DNA of 60,303 nucleotides. Origin: Pseudomonadota bacterium (GTDB taxonomy: Bacteria > Myxococcota_A > UBA796 > GCA-2862545). Below the pieces are notes generated by a model that worked only from the letters and a program-made list of their open reading frames with translations, made no database searches and was not told the origin of the DNA. This document shows, piece by piece, positions 49,055 to 57,684 of the stretch. How positions within the stretch are numbered: position 1 is the stretch's first letter; the number at the start of each line of letters is the position of its first letter. Location of the stretch: assembly GCA_005776945.1 (NCBI GenBank), contig SXOB01000029.1:1-60303 (forward strand), written 5' to 3'. The position numbers were made by a program, and so were the translations under genes.

Positions 49055-50291
49055 CCTCAGGCCGCTTCGCAAGCTCGCTTGAGGTCCGCCGCGTAGACGT
49101 AGACGTCGACCTGCACGTCGACCACCGCCGGCCCGACGAACCAGTAGTGTTCGATCGCGTCGGCGAGCGGTTCGGCCGGGGAGCGCAACTGGTACACGCG
49201 GCGACCCAACCCCCGACCGACGGCGCCAAGACGAAGGAGGTCGTCGCGCGCACTTCGCCATCGACCACGAGGTCGAGCTGGTGCTCCCCGGCCACGTGTC
49301 GACGCGTCGTCATCGGCTGGAACCCGATCGTCCCCCGAACCTCCCAGGGCACGCCGGGCTTCGCATCGACGACCGAGCCTTTGTACACCCGGCGCCCGCC
49401 GCCCGGACCCACCATCGCGACATCCACGACGACGCGGCCAGCCGCAGACGCCATCACCGTGGCCAACCAGGCCGCCGACCCACCCCAGGCCACGACGGGC
49501 GTCACCTCGAGCGCCGCGGTTGCCAGCGGCGTCCCTACGGCTCCCAGGAACGCGAGGGCGCCCCGATGGCCTCGTCGGACGGCGCCGCGTAGAGCGTGCG
49601 ACAACAGGCGGGGGGCGACGCCGTCTTCGCGCCATCGCGTCGCGACCGCCACCAAGCGGTCGGCATCGTTGCGCCCGAGATCGTTGAGGTGGTTCGCGAC
49701 GCTGCGCCGAACCAGCTCCGCCGGGTCCATCTTCAGGCATTCCAACCAGGGCAAAAACGTCCATGGCGCCGCCCGAAGCCGAGGCGCCCAGGGCAACAAG
49801 GGGCGCGTTCCCTCACTCACCAACCGTCGAACATGCGGGTTGGGGTCCACCACCCAGCGATCGAGAGCCTTGGCCCCCTGTTCGGGCCACGCGTCGAGGA
49901 TGGGGCGCAGGCAGCTCTCCGCCGAAAACCGCTTCGTGACGGCCTCACACGCCATCCACCCGGCCTCTGGCGCGAGCGGCCCCAATTGCCCGATGATCTC
50001 GGTCGCCGGCTGGTACCGGAAGGGCGCCATCCCCACGCCGATCAGCTCGTCGGTGGCGTGCTCCGCGCCAAGCGTCCGCACGACCAGCCGCAGCGCAGCC
50101 TCCGGGTCCTCTGGCAGACGCCGCCGGAGGGCAGCCGCGATGTGGCGCCCGCGGTCGAGCAACTCACGCTCGGCCAGGCCCGGCACGACCTCGTCGACGA
50201 GTCCGTCGACGTCGATGCCAACGGCCCGCCAGGTCTCCGCCAGATCGCGGACCAGCGACTCGGAGAAGAACGTCTTGAGGGGTTCACCCAT
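48924..50291 (-). CDS. DNA alkylation repair (AlkD-like) protein with run-on C terminus
   Basis: The first 355 residues are a HEAT-repeat protein of the AlkD/DNA alkylation-repair family: MGEPLKTFFSESLVRDLAETW, LLDRGRHIAAALR, HATDELIGVGMAPF, DPNPHVRRLVSEGTRP and VRRSVANHLNDLGRND, then a beta-rich tail ending DLVVDGEVRATTSF. Relatives stop about there. Here the frame stays open for a further 95 codons of low-quality sequence, giving 455 residues and antisense overlap with paralogue B. The natural stop has probably been lost. AlkD removes alkylated bases; whether this protein is active is unknown. ATG at 50291 has GGAGG six bases upstream. Confidence 0.75.
   Translation of the reverse strand: MGEPLKTFFSESLVRDLAETWRAVGIDVDGLVDEVVPGLAERELLDRGRHIAAALRRRLPEDPEAALRLVVRTLGAEHATDELIGVGMAPFRYQPATEIIGQLGPLAPEAGWMACEAVTKRFSAESCLRPILDAWPEQGAKALDRWVVDPNPHVRRLVSEGTRPLLPWAPRLRAAPWTFLPWLECLKMDPAELVRRSVANHLNDLGRNDADRLVAVATRWREDGVAPRLLSHALRGAVRRGHRGALAFLGAVGTPLATAALEVTPVVAWGGSAAWLATVMASAAGRVVVDVAMVGPGGGRRVYKGSVVDAKPGVPWEVRGTIGFQPMTTRRHVAGEHQLDLVVDGEVRATTSFVLAPSVGGWVAACTSCAPRPNRSPTRSNTTGSSGRRWSTCRSTSTSTRRTSSELAKRPEVSRPNPAQAHPRRSNPLGAPQTRRRGRRLPAGSGRRTPQTSLR
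49057..49197 (-). pseudogene. Remnant of an AraC-type regulator amino terminus
   Basis: In a different frame from the AlkD-like gene, GTG at 49197 opens VYQLRSPAEPLADAIEHYWFV, which matches the start of AraC-family regulators with a DUF6597-type sensor domain. The frame ends after 46 residues (DLKRACEAA). No helix-turn-helix region follows, because paralogue B ends there on the other strand. It is probably a truncated gene whose deletion also removed the stop of the AlkD-like gene. Confidence 0.5.
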
Positions 50292-50327
50292 GGAGCCTCC
50301 GCGTCGCCGGGGTCGGGCCACCCTCGC

Positions 50328-50349
50328 CGGGACCCGACGCCGGGTCCCG
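50328..50349. promoter_or_regulatory. Hairpin in the divergent promoter region
   Basis: Nine-base perfect arms (CGGGACCCG and its complement) with a four-base ACGC loop lie midway between the AlkD-like and heparinase genes. It could be an operator or a 5' leader hairpin for the heparinase gene, 26 bases upstream of its start. Confidence 0.4.
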
Positions 50350-50374
50350 TGGTATCCCTCCGACGGAGTTCCCT

Positions 50375-51994
50375 CTGACCCCGCCCCGCTGGCTCGAGAC
50401 GCTGCGCCCCATCCCCGCCCAACGCTGGCTGCAACGCGGCCTGCGCGACGTGCGGCGCCCCGCGGAGACCGTCGCCGCCTGGCTCGGACGCGCCCCACAC
50501 GCCACCGGACCGGCGCCCGCCTGGCGCCCTCGACCCGCGCCCCAGTCGGCACCGCCCCCAGCCGTGGACGCCATCGACGTGCTCGGCCATCCCCTCCGCT
50601 GGCCCGTCGACTGGTTTCCGCCGACCACCCACCTCGCCCAGATGCACGTCCAGGCGATGACCTGGCTGGATCAGGTGCCCGACGACGCCCTGTTCGACAC
50701 GCTTCGGCACTGGATGGAACATTGCCCGCCCGGGGCGTCCCGTGGCTGGCGCGCCGCTTGGAACAGCTACACCGTGTCGCTGCGCATCCTCGCCTGGATC
50801 GACACGTTTTCGGCCCGCGCCGACCGCCTTGCCGTTCCCGATGACGTCCTCAGGTCGCTGGCGAATCAGGTGCGATTCCTTTCGACCCACCTCGAGTGGG
50901 ACATCGAGGGCAACCACCTCGTCAAGAACGCCGTGGCGCTCCTCGTCGCGTCGGCCTCCTTCGACGGCCCCGAAGCGGCAGCATGGCAGACCCAAGGAGG
51001 TCGCCTCGTCCATCACATCCTGCGGACCCAGGTCCTGCCCGACGGCATGCACTTCGAGCTGTCGCCGGCCTACCACCTGCAGGTCGTCGCCGACCTCCAG
51101 CGGTGCCGAGACGCGCTCGGGCCCGATGCCGCGCTCGACGCCGCCCTCGCCGCCATGAAGACCACCCTGGCCGACCTCGTCCACCCCGACGGGTCGGTCA
51201 GCCGGCTGTCGGACGGCTGGCCGTCCATGTGTGTGGCCCCGGCCGCCCTGCTCGCGGACACGCCGCCGCCCGGCCCCCTCGTCGCCCTGGCGTCGGCCGG
51301 CCTCTACGGGCGTCGGGAGCCCGGCGCCCTCGTGCTCGTCGACGTGGGGCCCATCGCGGCGCCGTCTCTGCCCGCCCACGGACACGCCGACGCGTTCACC
51401 TTCGAGTGGTCCGTCGACGGCCACCCCATCGTCGTCGACCCCGGCGTCTACGCCTACGAAGCGGGGCCGCGGCGGCTCGCCGGGCGGGGGACGGCCGCCC
51501 ACAACACCGTCGTCGTCGACGGCGCCGACCAGGCCGACGTCTACGGCAGCTTCCGCGTCGGCCGCCGGGCCAAGGTCTCGCTGCACGCAGCGGTCCCCGA
51601 CGGCGACGCGTTGGCGCTCGACGCGTCCCACGACGGCTTTGTCCACCTGCGCGGCGCGCCCATCCACCGGCGGCGCTGGCGGCTGACGGCTGTGTCGATC
51701 GAGGTTGACGACGAGGTCCGTGGCGGGGCGGGCCAGCCCGTTGTCGCGAACATCCTGCTGCACCCCGCGGTTCGCGCCACGCCGACGGCCGACGGCCTCG
51801 AACTGGCCGTCGGGTCGACGCGCTTGGCGCTGCGGACCGCGCTCCCCGTCGCCATCCAGCCCGCTGTCTGGTGGCCGGACTACGGCGTGGAGCAGCCCAC
51901 GACGCGACTCGTGCTCGACCTCGGCCCCGCGCCAGCGCGCGGGACCTGGTCGCTACAGCGAATCAGCTCTTCTGGGCGGCGTAGGCCTCGATGA
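50375..51994 (+). CDS. Heparinase II/III-family polysaccharide lyase-like protein
   Basis: A 539-residue protein with an alpha/alpha-toroid (residues 65-270) and a beta-sandwich (residues 300-530). Family features are LEWDIEGNHLVKNAVALL, FELSPAYHLQVVADL and AHGHADAFTFEWSVDGHPIVVDPGVYAY with the histidine pair. The amino terminus LTPPRWLETLRPIPAQRW matches relatives, but the only in-frame initiator there is CTG at 50375, six bases after CGGAG. GTG at 50450 would cut that region off. No signal peptide is seen, so the site of action is unclear. The 3' end overlaps sat by 32 bases. Confidence 0.8.
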   Translation: MTPPRWLETLRPIPAQRWLQRGLRDVRRPAETVAAWLGRAPHATGPAPAWRPRPAPQSAPPPAVDAIDVLGHPLRWPVDWFPPTTHLAQMHVQAMTWLDQVPDDALFDTLRHWMEHCPPGASRGWRAAWNSYTVSLRILAWIDTFSARADRLAVPDDVLRSLANQVRFLSTHLEWDIEGNHLVKNAVALLVASASFDGPEAAAWQTQGGRLVHHILRTQVLPDGMHFELSPAYHLQVVADLQRCRDALGPDAALDAALAAMKTTLADLVHPDGSVSRLSDGWPSMCVAPAALLADTPPPGPLVALASAGLYGRREPGALVLVDVGPIAAPSLPAHGHADAFTFEWSVDGHPIVVDPGVYAYEAGPRRLAGRGTAAHNTVVVDGADQADVYGSFRVGRRAKVSLHAAVPDGDALALDASHDGFVHLRGAPIHRRRWRLTAVSIEVDDEVRGGAGQPVVANILLHPAVRATPTADGLELAVGSTRLALRTALPVAIQPAVWWPDYGVEQPTTRLVLDLGPAPARGTWSLQRISSSGRRRPR

Positions 51995-53219
51995 GGATGT
52001 CCGCCGTCTCGCCGCGCATGATCTCGGCGGGAGGACGCTGACCGGTCGTCAGCAGGTCGCGGACGCCCGTGCCTGAGATGTTGACCGGCTTCTCGTCGGG
52101 GTGGTTCTCGGTCAGATCCACGCGGCGGATGCTCGCGTAGTAGGCCGCGAATCCGACCTTGACGGCCTGGATGGAGATCTTGCCGGGCGGGTGGTCGAAG
52201 ATCTCGTGAGCGTCGAAGTCGCCCCAGATGGCCGTCTTGTCGAAGTACGGCGCGTCGGCGTGCTTGCGGCCGATGATGATGTCGGAGAAGCCGTGGTTCT
52301 GCCGGTAAATGCCGTGCATGATGGCTTCGGACGGGCCACCGTAGAACATCTTGATGTCCAGACCGATGAGGTCGAAGACTTCGGAGATGGCGTAGCCAGC
52401 GGCGTCCCAGACGGCCGGGTCGACGTCGCCTTGACCGATGAGCTCATGGGTCTTGAGCGCATTGTAGGTCCGCATCCGGGTCGGAGCGTCCACGTCGTCG
52501 CCCTTGAGCTGGCCAACCAGCGGGTTGAGCACGGCGCCCGCGAAGTGACCGGCGCGGGTGAGCTTCTCGACGCCGTAGACGAGCGCGTACTCGTGGGCGC
52601 GGTGCAGCGGGTTGCGGGTCTGGAAGGCGACGGCGCGCTCCCAGCCGCGCGTCGCGATGAGCGCGCGCGTCTGCAGCGGCGACAGGCACTGGTGGCCGTA
52701 CGCGGCATTCGGCTTCGCGGGCAGGGCCCACAACTCACCGCCGACGAGCTTCGTGCGCGGGTCACCCATGATCATCGCGCCGCCCGGGTGGTCCGTGCGC
52801 TCGGTCCGGTAGACCTTGGAAACCGTGCGCGCCTTGTCCCAGTCGTACACCGAGTCGACCTTGACGGTGCCGACGACGTCGCCGTTCGGGCCGACGAGGG
52901 CGGCCGTCTTGCCGGCGGAGAGCGCCGCGGCTTCCGCGTCCGTGACCGGCAAGGCGAGCGGAATCGTCCAGGCGTAGCGGTCGCCCTTGGACAGAATCAC
53001 TTGGTCCGACAGCACGAGGTCGTACTGGGCCTTGGTCATCGGGCCTGTGAGCGGCGACAACGTGCCGTCTGCGATGCGGTAGACGGTCGCGAGGTCCGCC
53101 TCCGTGACCGCAATCTTTGGCATCGACGCCGCTTCGACGAGAAGCGCCTTGCGGCGGCGGAGCGACAGGGTGCGGTTGACCGGCTCGTCGAGACCGCCGT
53201 GAACGGGTACCAAGCTCAT
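51963..53219 (-). CDS. sat: Sulfate adenylyltransferase (ATP sulfurylase)
   Basis: A 418-residue enzyme that makes adenosine 5'-phosphosulfate from ATP and sulfate. Signature motifs are AFQTRNPLHRAHEY (ATP site with QxRNPxHRAHE), AIMHGIYRQNHGFSDIIIGRKHADA and ISGTGVRDLLTTGQRPP near the end. It is the homo-oligomeric Sat type, not CysDN. ATG at 53219 has GGAGAG five bases upstream. It could serve assimilation, feeding the cysteine network along with the suf and transsulfuration genes, or dissimilation; no APS reductase is in the window. Confidence 0.95.
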   Translation of the reverse strand: MSLVPVHGGLDEPVNRTLSLRRRKALLVEAASMPKIAVTEADLATVYRIADGTLSPLTGPMTKAQYDLVLSDQVILSKGDRYAWTIPLALPVTDAEAAALSAGKTAALVGPNGDVVGTVKVDSVYDWDKARTVSKVYRTERTDHPGGAMIMGDPRTKLVGGELWALPAKPNAAYGHQCLSPLQTRALIATRGWERAVAFQTRNPLHRAHEYALVYGVEKLTRAGHFAGAVLNPLVGQLKGDDVDAPTRMRTYNALKTHELIGQGDVDPAVWDAAGYAISEVFDLIGLDIKMFYGGPSEAIMHGIYRQNHGFSDIIIGRKHADAPYFDKTAIWGDFDAHEIFDHPPGKISIQAVKVGFAAYYASIRRVDLTENHPDEKPVNISGTGVRDLLTTGQRPPAEIMRGETADILIEAYAAQKS

Positions 53220-53233
53220 CCAACTCTCCAGGG

Positions 53234-53249
53234 GCGGGCAAGTGCCCGC
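53234..53249. promoter_or_regulatory. Palindromic hairpin upstream of sat
   Basis: GCGGGCA-AG-TGCCCGC is a perfect seven-base inverted repeat directly upstream of the sat ribosome-binding site and 35 bases before hrpB. It may be an operator or leader hairpin controlling sat. No known sulfur riboswitch structure is visible. Confidence 0.45.
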
Positions 53250-53283
53250 GAGAAGGGGGCGCCCGATAAGCCCAGCCCTCGCC

Positions 53284-55653
53284 ATGCGCAACGACCCGCC
53301 GCTCCCGATCGACGACCATCTTTCGTCCATCGTCGCCGCAGTTGGCGAGGGCAACGTCGTCGTGCGGGCCACCCCGGGCGCCGGCAAGACGACCCGCGTC
53401 CCGCCGGCCTTGTGGACGGGCGTCGGCCGCGTCGTGCTGCTCGAACCGCGCCGGGTCGCCGCCCGCGCGGCCGCCCAGCGCATCGCGTCGGCGTGGGGCA
53501 CCCGGGTCGGTGAAGGCGTCGGCCTCATCACCCGAGGCCAACGCGAAGTCGGTGCCAAGACCCGCCTTGTCGTCGCGACCGAAGGCAGCCTGTTGCGGCG
53601 CCTGCTGTCGGACCCCTTGATCGAGGACACCGCCGTCGTCTGCCTCGACGAAGTGCACGAGCGCACCCTCGAAGGGGACCTCACGTTGGCGCTCCTGCGC
53701 GAAATTCAGCGCGAGGTGCGGCCCGACCTGCGGCTGGTCGCGATGTCCGCGACGGTCGACACCGCGCCCTTTGCGGCCTTTCTCGACGCCACGACCGTCG
53801 ACGTCCCCGGCCTCCTTCACCCCGTCGAGTTGCGCTACGACCGCCACGACGACACCGCACCCGTCGCCGAGCGGGCCGCGCGCGCCGCCCGCGAAGCATG
53901 GTCGTCGGGCGGCGGCAGCGTGCTCGTATTTCTCCCCGGCGCGCGCGAAATCGCGGACGCCGCGGCCGCTCTGGCGGATCTTCCCGCCGTGCCGCTGCAC
54001 GGGTCGCTACCGCCCGCCGCCCAAGACGCGGCCCTTCGCGGCAGCCGGCGCATCGTGTTGGCGACGAATGTGGCCGAGACGAGCGTGACGGTCGAGGGCG
54101 TCGACACGGTGATCGACGGCGGCCTCGTCCGCCGCCTACAGGTCGACCCGTCGACGGGGCTTTCCGGGCTCATCACGGCCCCCACGTCGCGGGCGTCCTC
54201 CGACCAGCGCGCCGGCCGCGCCGGCCGACTTGGCCCCGGCCGCTGCTGGCGGCTGTTCACGGAGGCCGGCTGGCGCGCCCGTCCACCCGCAGACCCGCCG
54301 GCCGTTGCCACCGACGATCTCGCTGGCGCCTGGCTCGACCTGCTTGCCTGGGGGGCGGCGCCGCGCGCCTTCGGCTGGTTCGAGCGCCCGCCCGAACGCA
54401 GCCTCGACGCCGCGGACGCCCTGTTGCACACGCTCGGCGCGTTGAACCAAGGGAAGATCACGCCGCTCGGCCGCCGGCTGTCGGCCCTCGGCGTCCATCC
54501 GCGGCTGGGCCGCCTCGTGCTCGCCTGCCACGCCGAAGGGGCCACGTACGAAGGAGCCTGGGCTGCAGCGCTGCTTTCGGATCGCGACCCGCTGCGCGCC
54601 AACGCGGGGCCGACAGCGGACAGCGACCTGGCTGAGCGCGTACGCGCCGCGATGGCGGGTCGCGCGACGACGGAACAACGCCAACAGGCGGACCGGCTTG
54701 CGACGCGGGCGCGCAGCACGGGCCCCGCGGGTCCGCCGGCCGACGCGGACGCGGCCCTGGCGCGCGCCGTCCTGGCCGCCTGGCCCGACCGCGGCGCCCG
54801 CCGACGGGCACCGGGGTCGCCGCGCTTCCGCGTCGTCGGAGGCCGCGGGGCGGTGACGGGCCCTCAAACGGCCGTGCGCGACGCGGAGTTCGTCGTGGCC
54901 TACGATCTCGACGACGCCGACAAGGAGGCCATCATCCGCGGCGCGTCGGCCGTCGAACCCGAATGGCTGCCGACCGAAGCGACCACCGAGGCGACATTCG
55001 AGCCGGGCGCCGGCCGCGTCGAAGGTCGACGGCGCCACCGCTACGGCGACCTCGTCGTCCGCGAGGCCGTCGTGTCGGTCGACGGCGCCGTCGCCGAAGC
55101 CGCCATGGCCAAAGGCCTTGCGGCGAACTTCGACGCGGTCGCCGGCGACGGCGTGGCCACCTGGCGGGCCCGCCTCGCTTTCGCTGCGCGCTTCGCGGAC
55201 GGCCTGCCGGAATGGTCCGAGGACCTGCGCATCGCCATCCTGCTCGACGCGTGCATCGGCCAACGCGACCGTACCGGCCTCGCCAAGGCGGACTGGGACC
55301 GAGCCGTCCGGCGAGCCCTCGGCGGCGCCGCTGGCGTCGTGGAACGCATCGCGCCAAGGGCCTGGACGACCCCGCGCGGCCGCACCGTCACCTTGTCGTG
55401 GCCCGACGACGCGAACATTCCGACCGCCGCCGTCCGCATCCAGGACCTGCTCGGCGTTTCGCGCGGCCCCACCGTCGCCGACGGCCGCGTGCGCGTACGT
55501 TTGGAACTGCTCGCGCCCAATGGGCGCCCCGCTGCGACGACGGACGACCTCGAACGCTTCTGGCGCCTCACCTGGCCCGACGTCCGCAAAGCGCTGCGTG
55601 GTCGCTACCCCCGACACGCGTGGCCCGAAGACCCGTTGGTGGGGCCGGTCTAG
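53284..55653 (+). CDS. hrpB: ATP-dependent RNA helicase HrpB
   Basis: A 789-residue DEAH-box helicase. Motifs in order are Walker A ATPGAGKTTRVP (residues 29-40), DEVHERTLEGD, MSATVD, TNVAETSVT and QRAGRAGRLGPGRCWRLF. The HrpB-specific C-terminal domain of about 200 residues ends the chain (FWRLTWPDVRKALRGRYPRH). The length fits HrpB (about 800). Its cellular role is poorly known. ATG at 53284 is the first in-frame codon fitting the family start. It overlaps the convergent VOC gene by four bases. Confidence 0.94.
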   Translation: MRNDPPLPIDDHLSSIVAAVGEGNVVVRATPGAGKTTRVPPALWTGVGRVVLLEPRRVAARAAAQRIASAWGTRVGEGVGLITRGQREVGAKTRLVVATEGSLLRRLLSDPLIEDTAVVCLDEVHERTLEGDLTLALLREIQREVRPDLRLVAMSATVDTAPFAAFLDATTVDVPGLLHPVELRYDRHDDTAPVAERAARAAREAWSSGGGSVLVFLPGAREIADAAAALADLPAVPLHGSLPPAAQDAALRGSRRIVLATNVAETSVTVEGVDTVIDGGLVRRLQVDPSTGLSGLITAPTSRASSDQRAGRAGRLGPGRCWRLFTEAGWRARPPADPPAVATDDLAGAWLDLLAWGAAPRAFGWFERPPERSLDAADALLHTLGALNQGKITPLGRRLSALGVHPRLGRLVLACHAEGATYEGAWAAALLSDRDPLRANAGPTADSDLAERVRAAMAGRATTEQRQQADRLATRARSTGPAGPPADADAALARAVLAAWPDRGARRRAPGSPRFRVVGGRGAVTGPQTAVRDAEFVVAYDLDDADKEAIIRGASAVEPEWLPTEATTEATFEPGAGRVEGRRRHRYGDLVVREAVVSVDGAVAEAAMAKGLAANFDAVAGDGVATWRARLAFAARFADGLPEWSEDLRIAILLDACIGQRDRTGLAKADWDRAVRRALGGAAGVVERIAPRAWTTPRGRTVTLSWPDDANIPTAAVRIQDLLGVSRGPTVADGRVRVRLELLAPNGRPAATTDDLERFWRLTWPDVRKALRGRYPRHAWPEDPLVGPV

Positions 55654-55994
55654 TATTTCGGTTGGTACAGCTGAATTCGGAAACCCCCCGGGGCTTCCAT
55701 GAACACGACGACCCCGTAGCCGTGGTCCTCGACCCCTTGGCTGAAGGAAACGCCCTTGGCCTGGAGGCCGGCCATGGTGGCCTCGATGTCGTCGCAGTAG
55801 AACGACAGGTGGGTCGTTCCGGAAGGCGGCTCTTTTCCGTCCGTCGGGTGGACTCCGAGATGGGCCTCGGGCACGTCGAAGATCAGCCAACCTTCGCCGA
55901 TGTCCGTGGCCGGCAGGCCAAGCTTGTCCCTCAGGAACGCGCGAAGCTCCTCCGGCTTGGAGCTGTAAAACAACGAGTGGAGCCCTCGGATCAT
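55650..55994 (-). CDS. VOC-family (glyoxalase/dioxygenase-like) protein
   Basis: A 114-residue single VOC-fold protein: MIRGLHSLFYSSKPEELRAFLRDKLG at the start, THLSFYCDDI in the middle, GVVVFMEAPGGFRIQLYQ at the end. Metal ligands would be a histidine near residue 6, His62 and a C-terminal glutamate region, so activity is possible. It follows sufU by 44 bases on the same strand and may be the last gene of the suf transcript. The substrate is unknown. Confidence 0.82.
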   Translation of the reverse strand: MIRGLHSLFYSSKPEELRAFLRDKLGLPATDIGEGWLIFDVPEAHLGVHPTDGKEPPSGTTHLSFYCDDIEATMAGLQAKGVSFSQGVEDHGYGVVVFMEAPGGFRIQLYQPKY

Positions 55995-56038
55995 CGGACG
56001 CTCCCGCCCAGCCGGCTATCCGACAGGTCCCGACGGGG

Positions 56039-56476
56039 TCACTCCGTCGTGGCTTCGGTCGCCCCGTGCAGAGCCGCCTTCGCCGTGTGCCAGGCGAGTG
56101 TGGCGCATTTCACGCGCATGGGAAACGCGGCGACGCCACCGAAGACGGCCAGCTTTCCCATTTCCTGAGAGCCCGGCTCGCCGCGAACCAGGGCGCGGAC
56201 GGCGTCGAAGGCTTGGTCGAATTCCGGGACGGTGTGCCCGCGTACGATTTCCGTCATCAAGCTGGCCGACGCCATGCAAATCGCGCACCCTTCCCCTTCG
56301 AAGGCGACGTCCGCGATGGCCTCGCCGTCCATTCGGACCGCCACGAGCACGTGGTCGCCGCACAGCGGGTTGTAGCCGTCGCATCGGTGCGACCCGTCGG
56401 GCATCGCACGACGGTTCCGCGGACGGCGCCCATGGTCCAGAATGACCTCTTGGTACAGGTCGTCGAGCTCGCTCAT
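56039..56476 (-). CDS. sufU: SufU-type Fe-S assembly/sulfur acceptor protein
   Basis: A 145-residue protein of the SufU/IscU-like family that accepts sulfur from SufS. Zinc/sulfur ligands are Cys39 and Asp41 in NPLCGDHV, a cysteine in EGEGCAICMASASLM, and one in RVKCATLAW. The insertion between the second and third motifs is characteristic of SufU rather than IscU. It overlaps sufS by four bases (ATGA). Confidence 0.92.
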   Translation of the reverse strand: MSELDDLYQEVILDHGRRPRNRRAMPDGSHRCDGYNPLCGDHVLVAVRMDGEAIADVAFEGEGCAICMASASLMTEIVRGHTVPEFDQAFDAVRALVRGEPGSQEMGKLAVFGGVAAFPMRVKCATLAWHTAKAALHGATEATTE

Positions 56477-57684
56477 CCCAACCTCCGGCGCACGACGGCC
56501 AACCCTGCGACCAACGCGTCTACGTCGCCCGGCACGCTCGTCACGCCGAGACTTGCGCGCGTGGTCGCGACCCGGCCCATGGCCTCCATCGCCGGTTGGG
56601 CACAATGGTGGCCCGTCCGGACGGCGATGCCCTCGCGGTCCAACACGCTGCCGACGTCGTGGGGATGGATGCCGTCCAACACGAAGGACGCGAGCGGCAC
56701 CCTCGGCGCGCCGCGGCCGATCCAGGTCAGCCCCGGCACGGTGTCCAGCGCATCGAGCAAATACGCCGTCAGACCCGTCTCGTGGGCGACGATGGCGTTC
56801 CAACCTACGCCCTCGAGCCAGCGTATCGCTGCGCCAAGGCCGATCGCCTCGAGGATGGGGGGCGTCCCGGCCTCGTAGCGGGCTGGACGGTCCGCGTAGG
56901 TCGTCCCCGAAAACCTGACGGAGCGAATCATCTCGCCGCCGTGCAGAAAGGGCGGCGTTTCTTCCCAGGCGTCCGGCCGGGCCCAGAGGACGCCGATCCC
57001 GGTCGGGCCGTAGAGTTTGTGCCCCGAAAGGGCGTAGAAATCGGCGCCCAATTCAGCGACCCGCGGCGGTCCGTGCACGGCCCCCTGGGCGCCATCGACG
57101 ACCACCTTCGCGCCAACGGAGTGGGCCATCGCGGCCATTTTCGCGACCGGGTGGACCGTCCCGAAGGCGTTGCTTGCATGGGCGACAACCACGACCGCAG
57201 CGCCTCCCTCCAGCAGTTGGGCGTAGCGTTCGAGGTCGTACACGGCGTCTGCCGTGAACGGAATGGCCACGAGTTCCGCCCCAGCCCGCTTGGCCGCCTC
57301 TTGCCATGGGACGATGGCGCTGTGGTGCTCCATTTGGCCCACGAGTACGCGTGAGCCCGCCCGCAAATGACGGTCGCCCCAGGCCCGGGCGACGAGATTG
57401 AGCGACTCCGTTGTACCACGGGTGAACACGACATCCCGGACGTCGACGTCGCCAAGAAACCGCGCGACATCGGCCCGAGCTCCTTCGTAGGCGGCGGTCG
57501 CGCGCACGGCGAGCTCGTGAACTCCGCGGTGGACGTTGGCGTAGCTCGTGGCCGCAGCCACATTCATCGCGTCCAATACGGCCATGGGCTTGTGCGCCGT
57601 CGCCGCCGAATCGAGCCACACGAGCGGGCGGCCGTGGACCGTGGCCGAGAGCGCCGGGAATTGCGCGCGAATCGCGTCGTTCAC
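56473..57684 (-). CDS. sufS: SufS cysteine desulfurase
   Basis: A 403-residue group II cysteine desulfurase. The PLP lysine is in ALSGHKLYGPTGIG, the catalytic cysteine in RTGHHCAQPAM. EHHSAIVPWQEAAKRAG and WLDSAATAHKP are family stretches. It takes sulfur from cysteine for cluster building, passing it to SufU. GTG at 57684 overlaps the sufD stop. Confidence 0.95.
   Translation of the reverse strand: MNDAIRAQFPALSATVHGRPLVWLDSAATAHKPMAVLDAMNVAAATSYANVHRGVHELAVRATAAYEGARADVARFLGDVDVRDVVFTRGTTESLNLVARAWGDRHLRAGSRVLVGQMEHHSAIVPWQEAAKRAGAELVAIPFTADAVYDLERYAQLLEGGAAVVVVAHASNAFGTVHPVAKMAAMAHSVGAKVVVDGAQGAVHGPPRVAELGADFYALSGHKLYGPTGIGVLWARPDAWEETPPFLHGGEMIRSVRFSGTTYADRPARYEAGTPPILEAIGLGAAIRWLEGVGWNAIVAHETGLTAYLLDALDTVPGLTWIGRGAPRVPLASFVLDGIHPHDVGSVLDREGIAVRTGHHCAQPAMEAMGRVATTRASLGVTSVPGDVDALVAGLAVVRRRLG

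Noticed and set aside
53220..53283. Possible sulfur-related riboswitch upstream of sat
   Set aside because: Only a simple 7-base-stem hairpin is present. The leader is too short for a SAM riboswitch and none of its conserved segments is visible.
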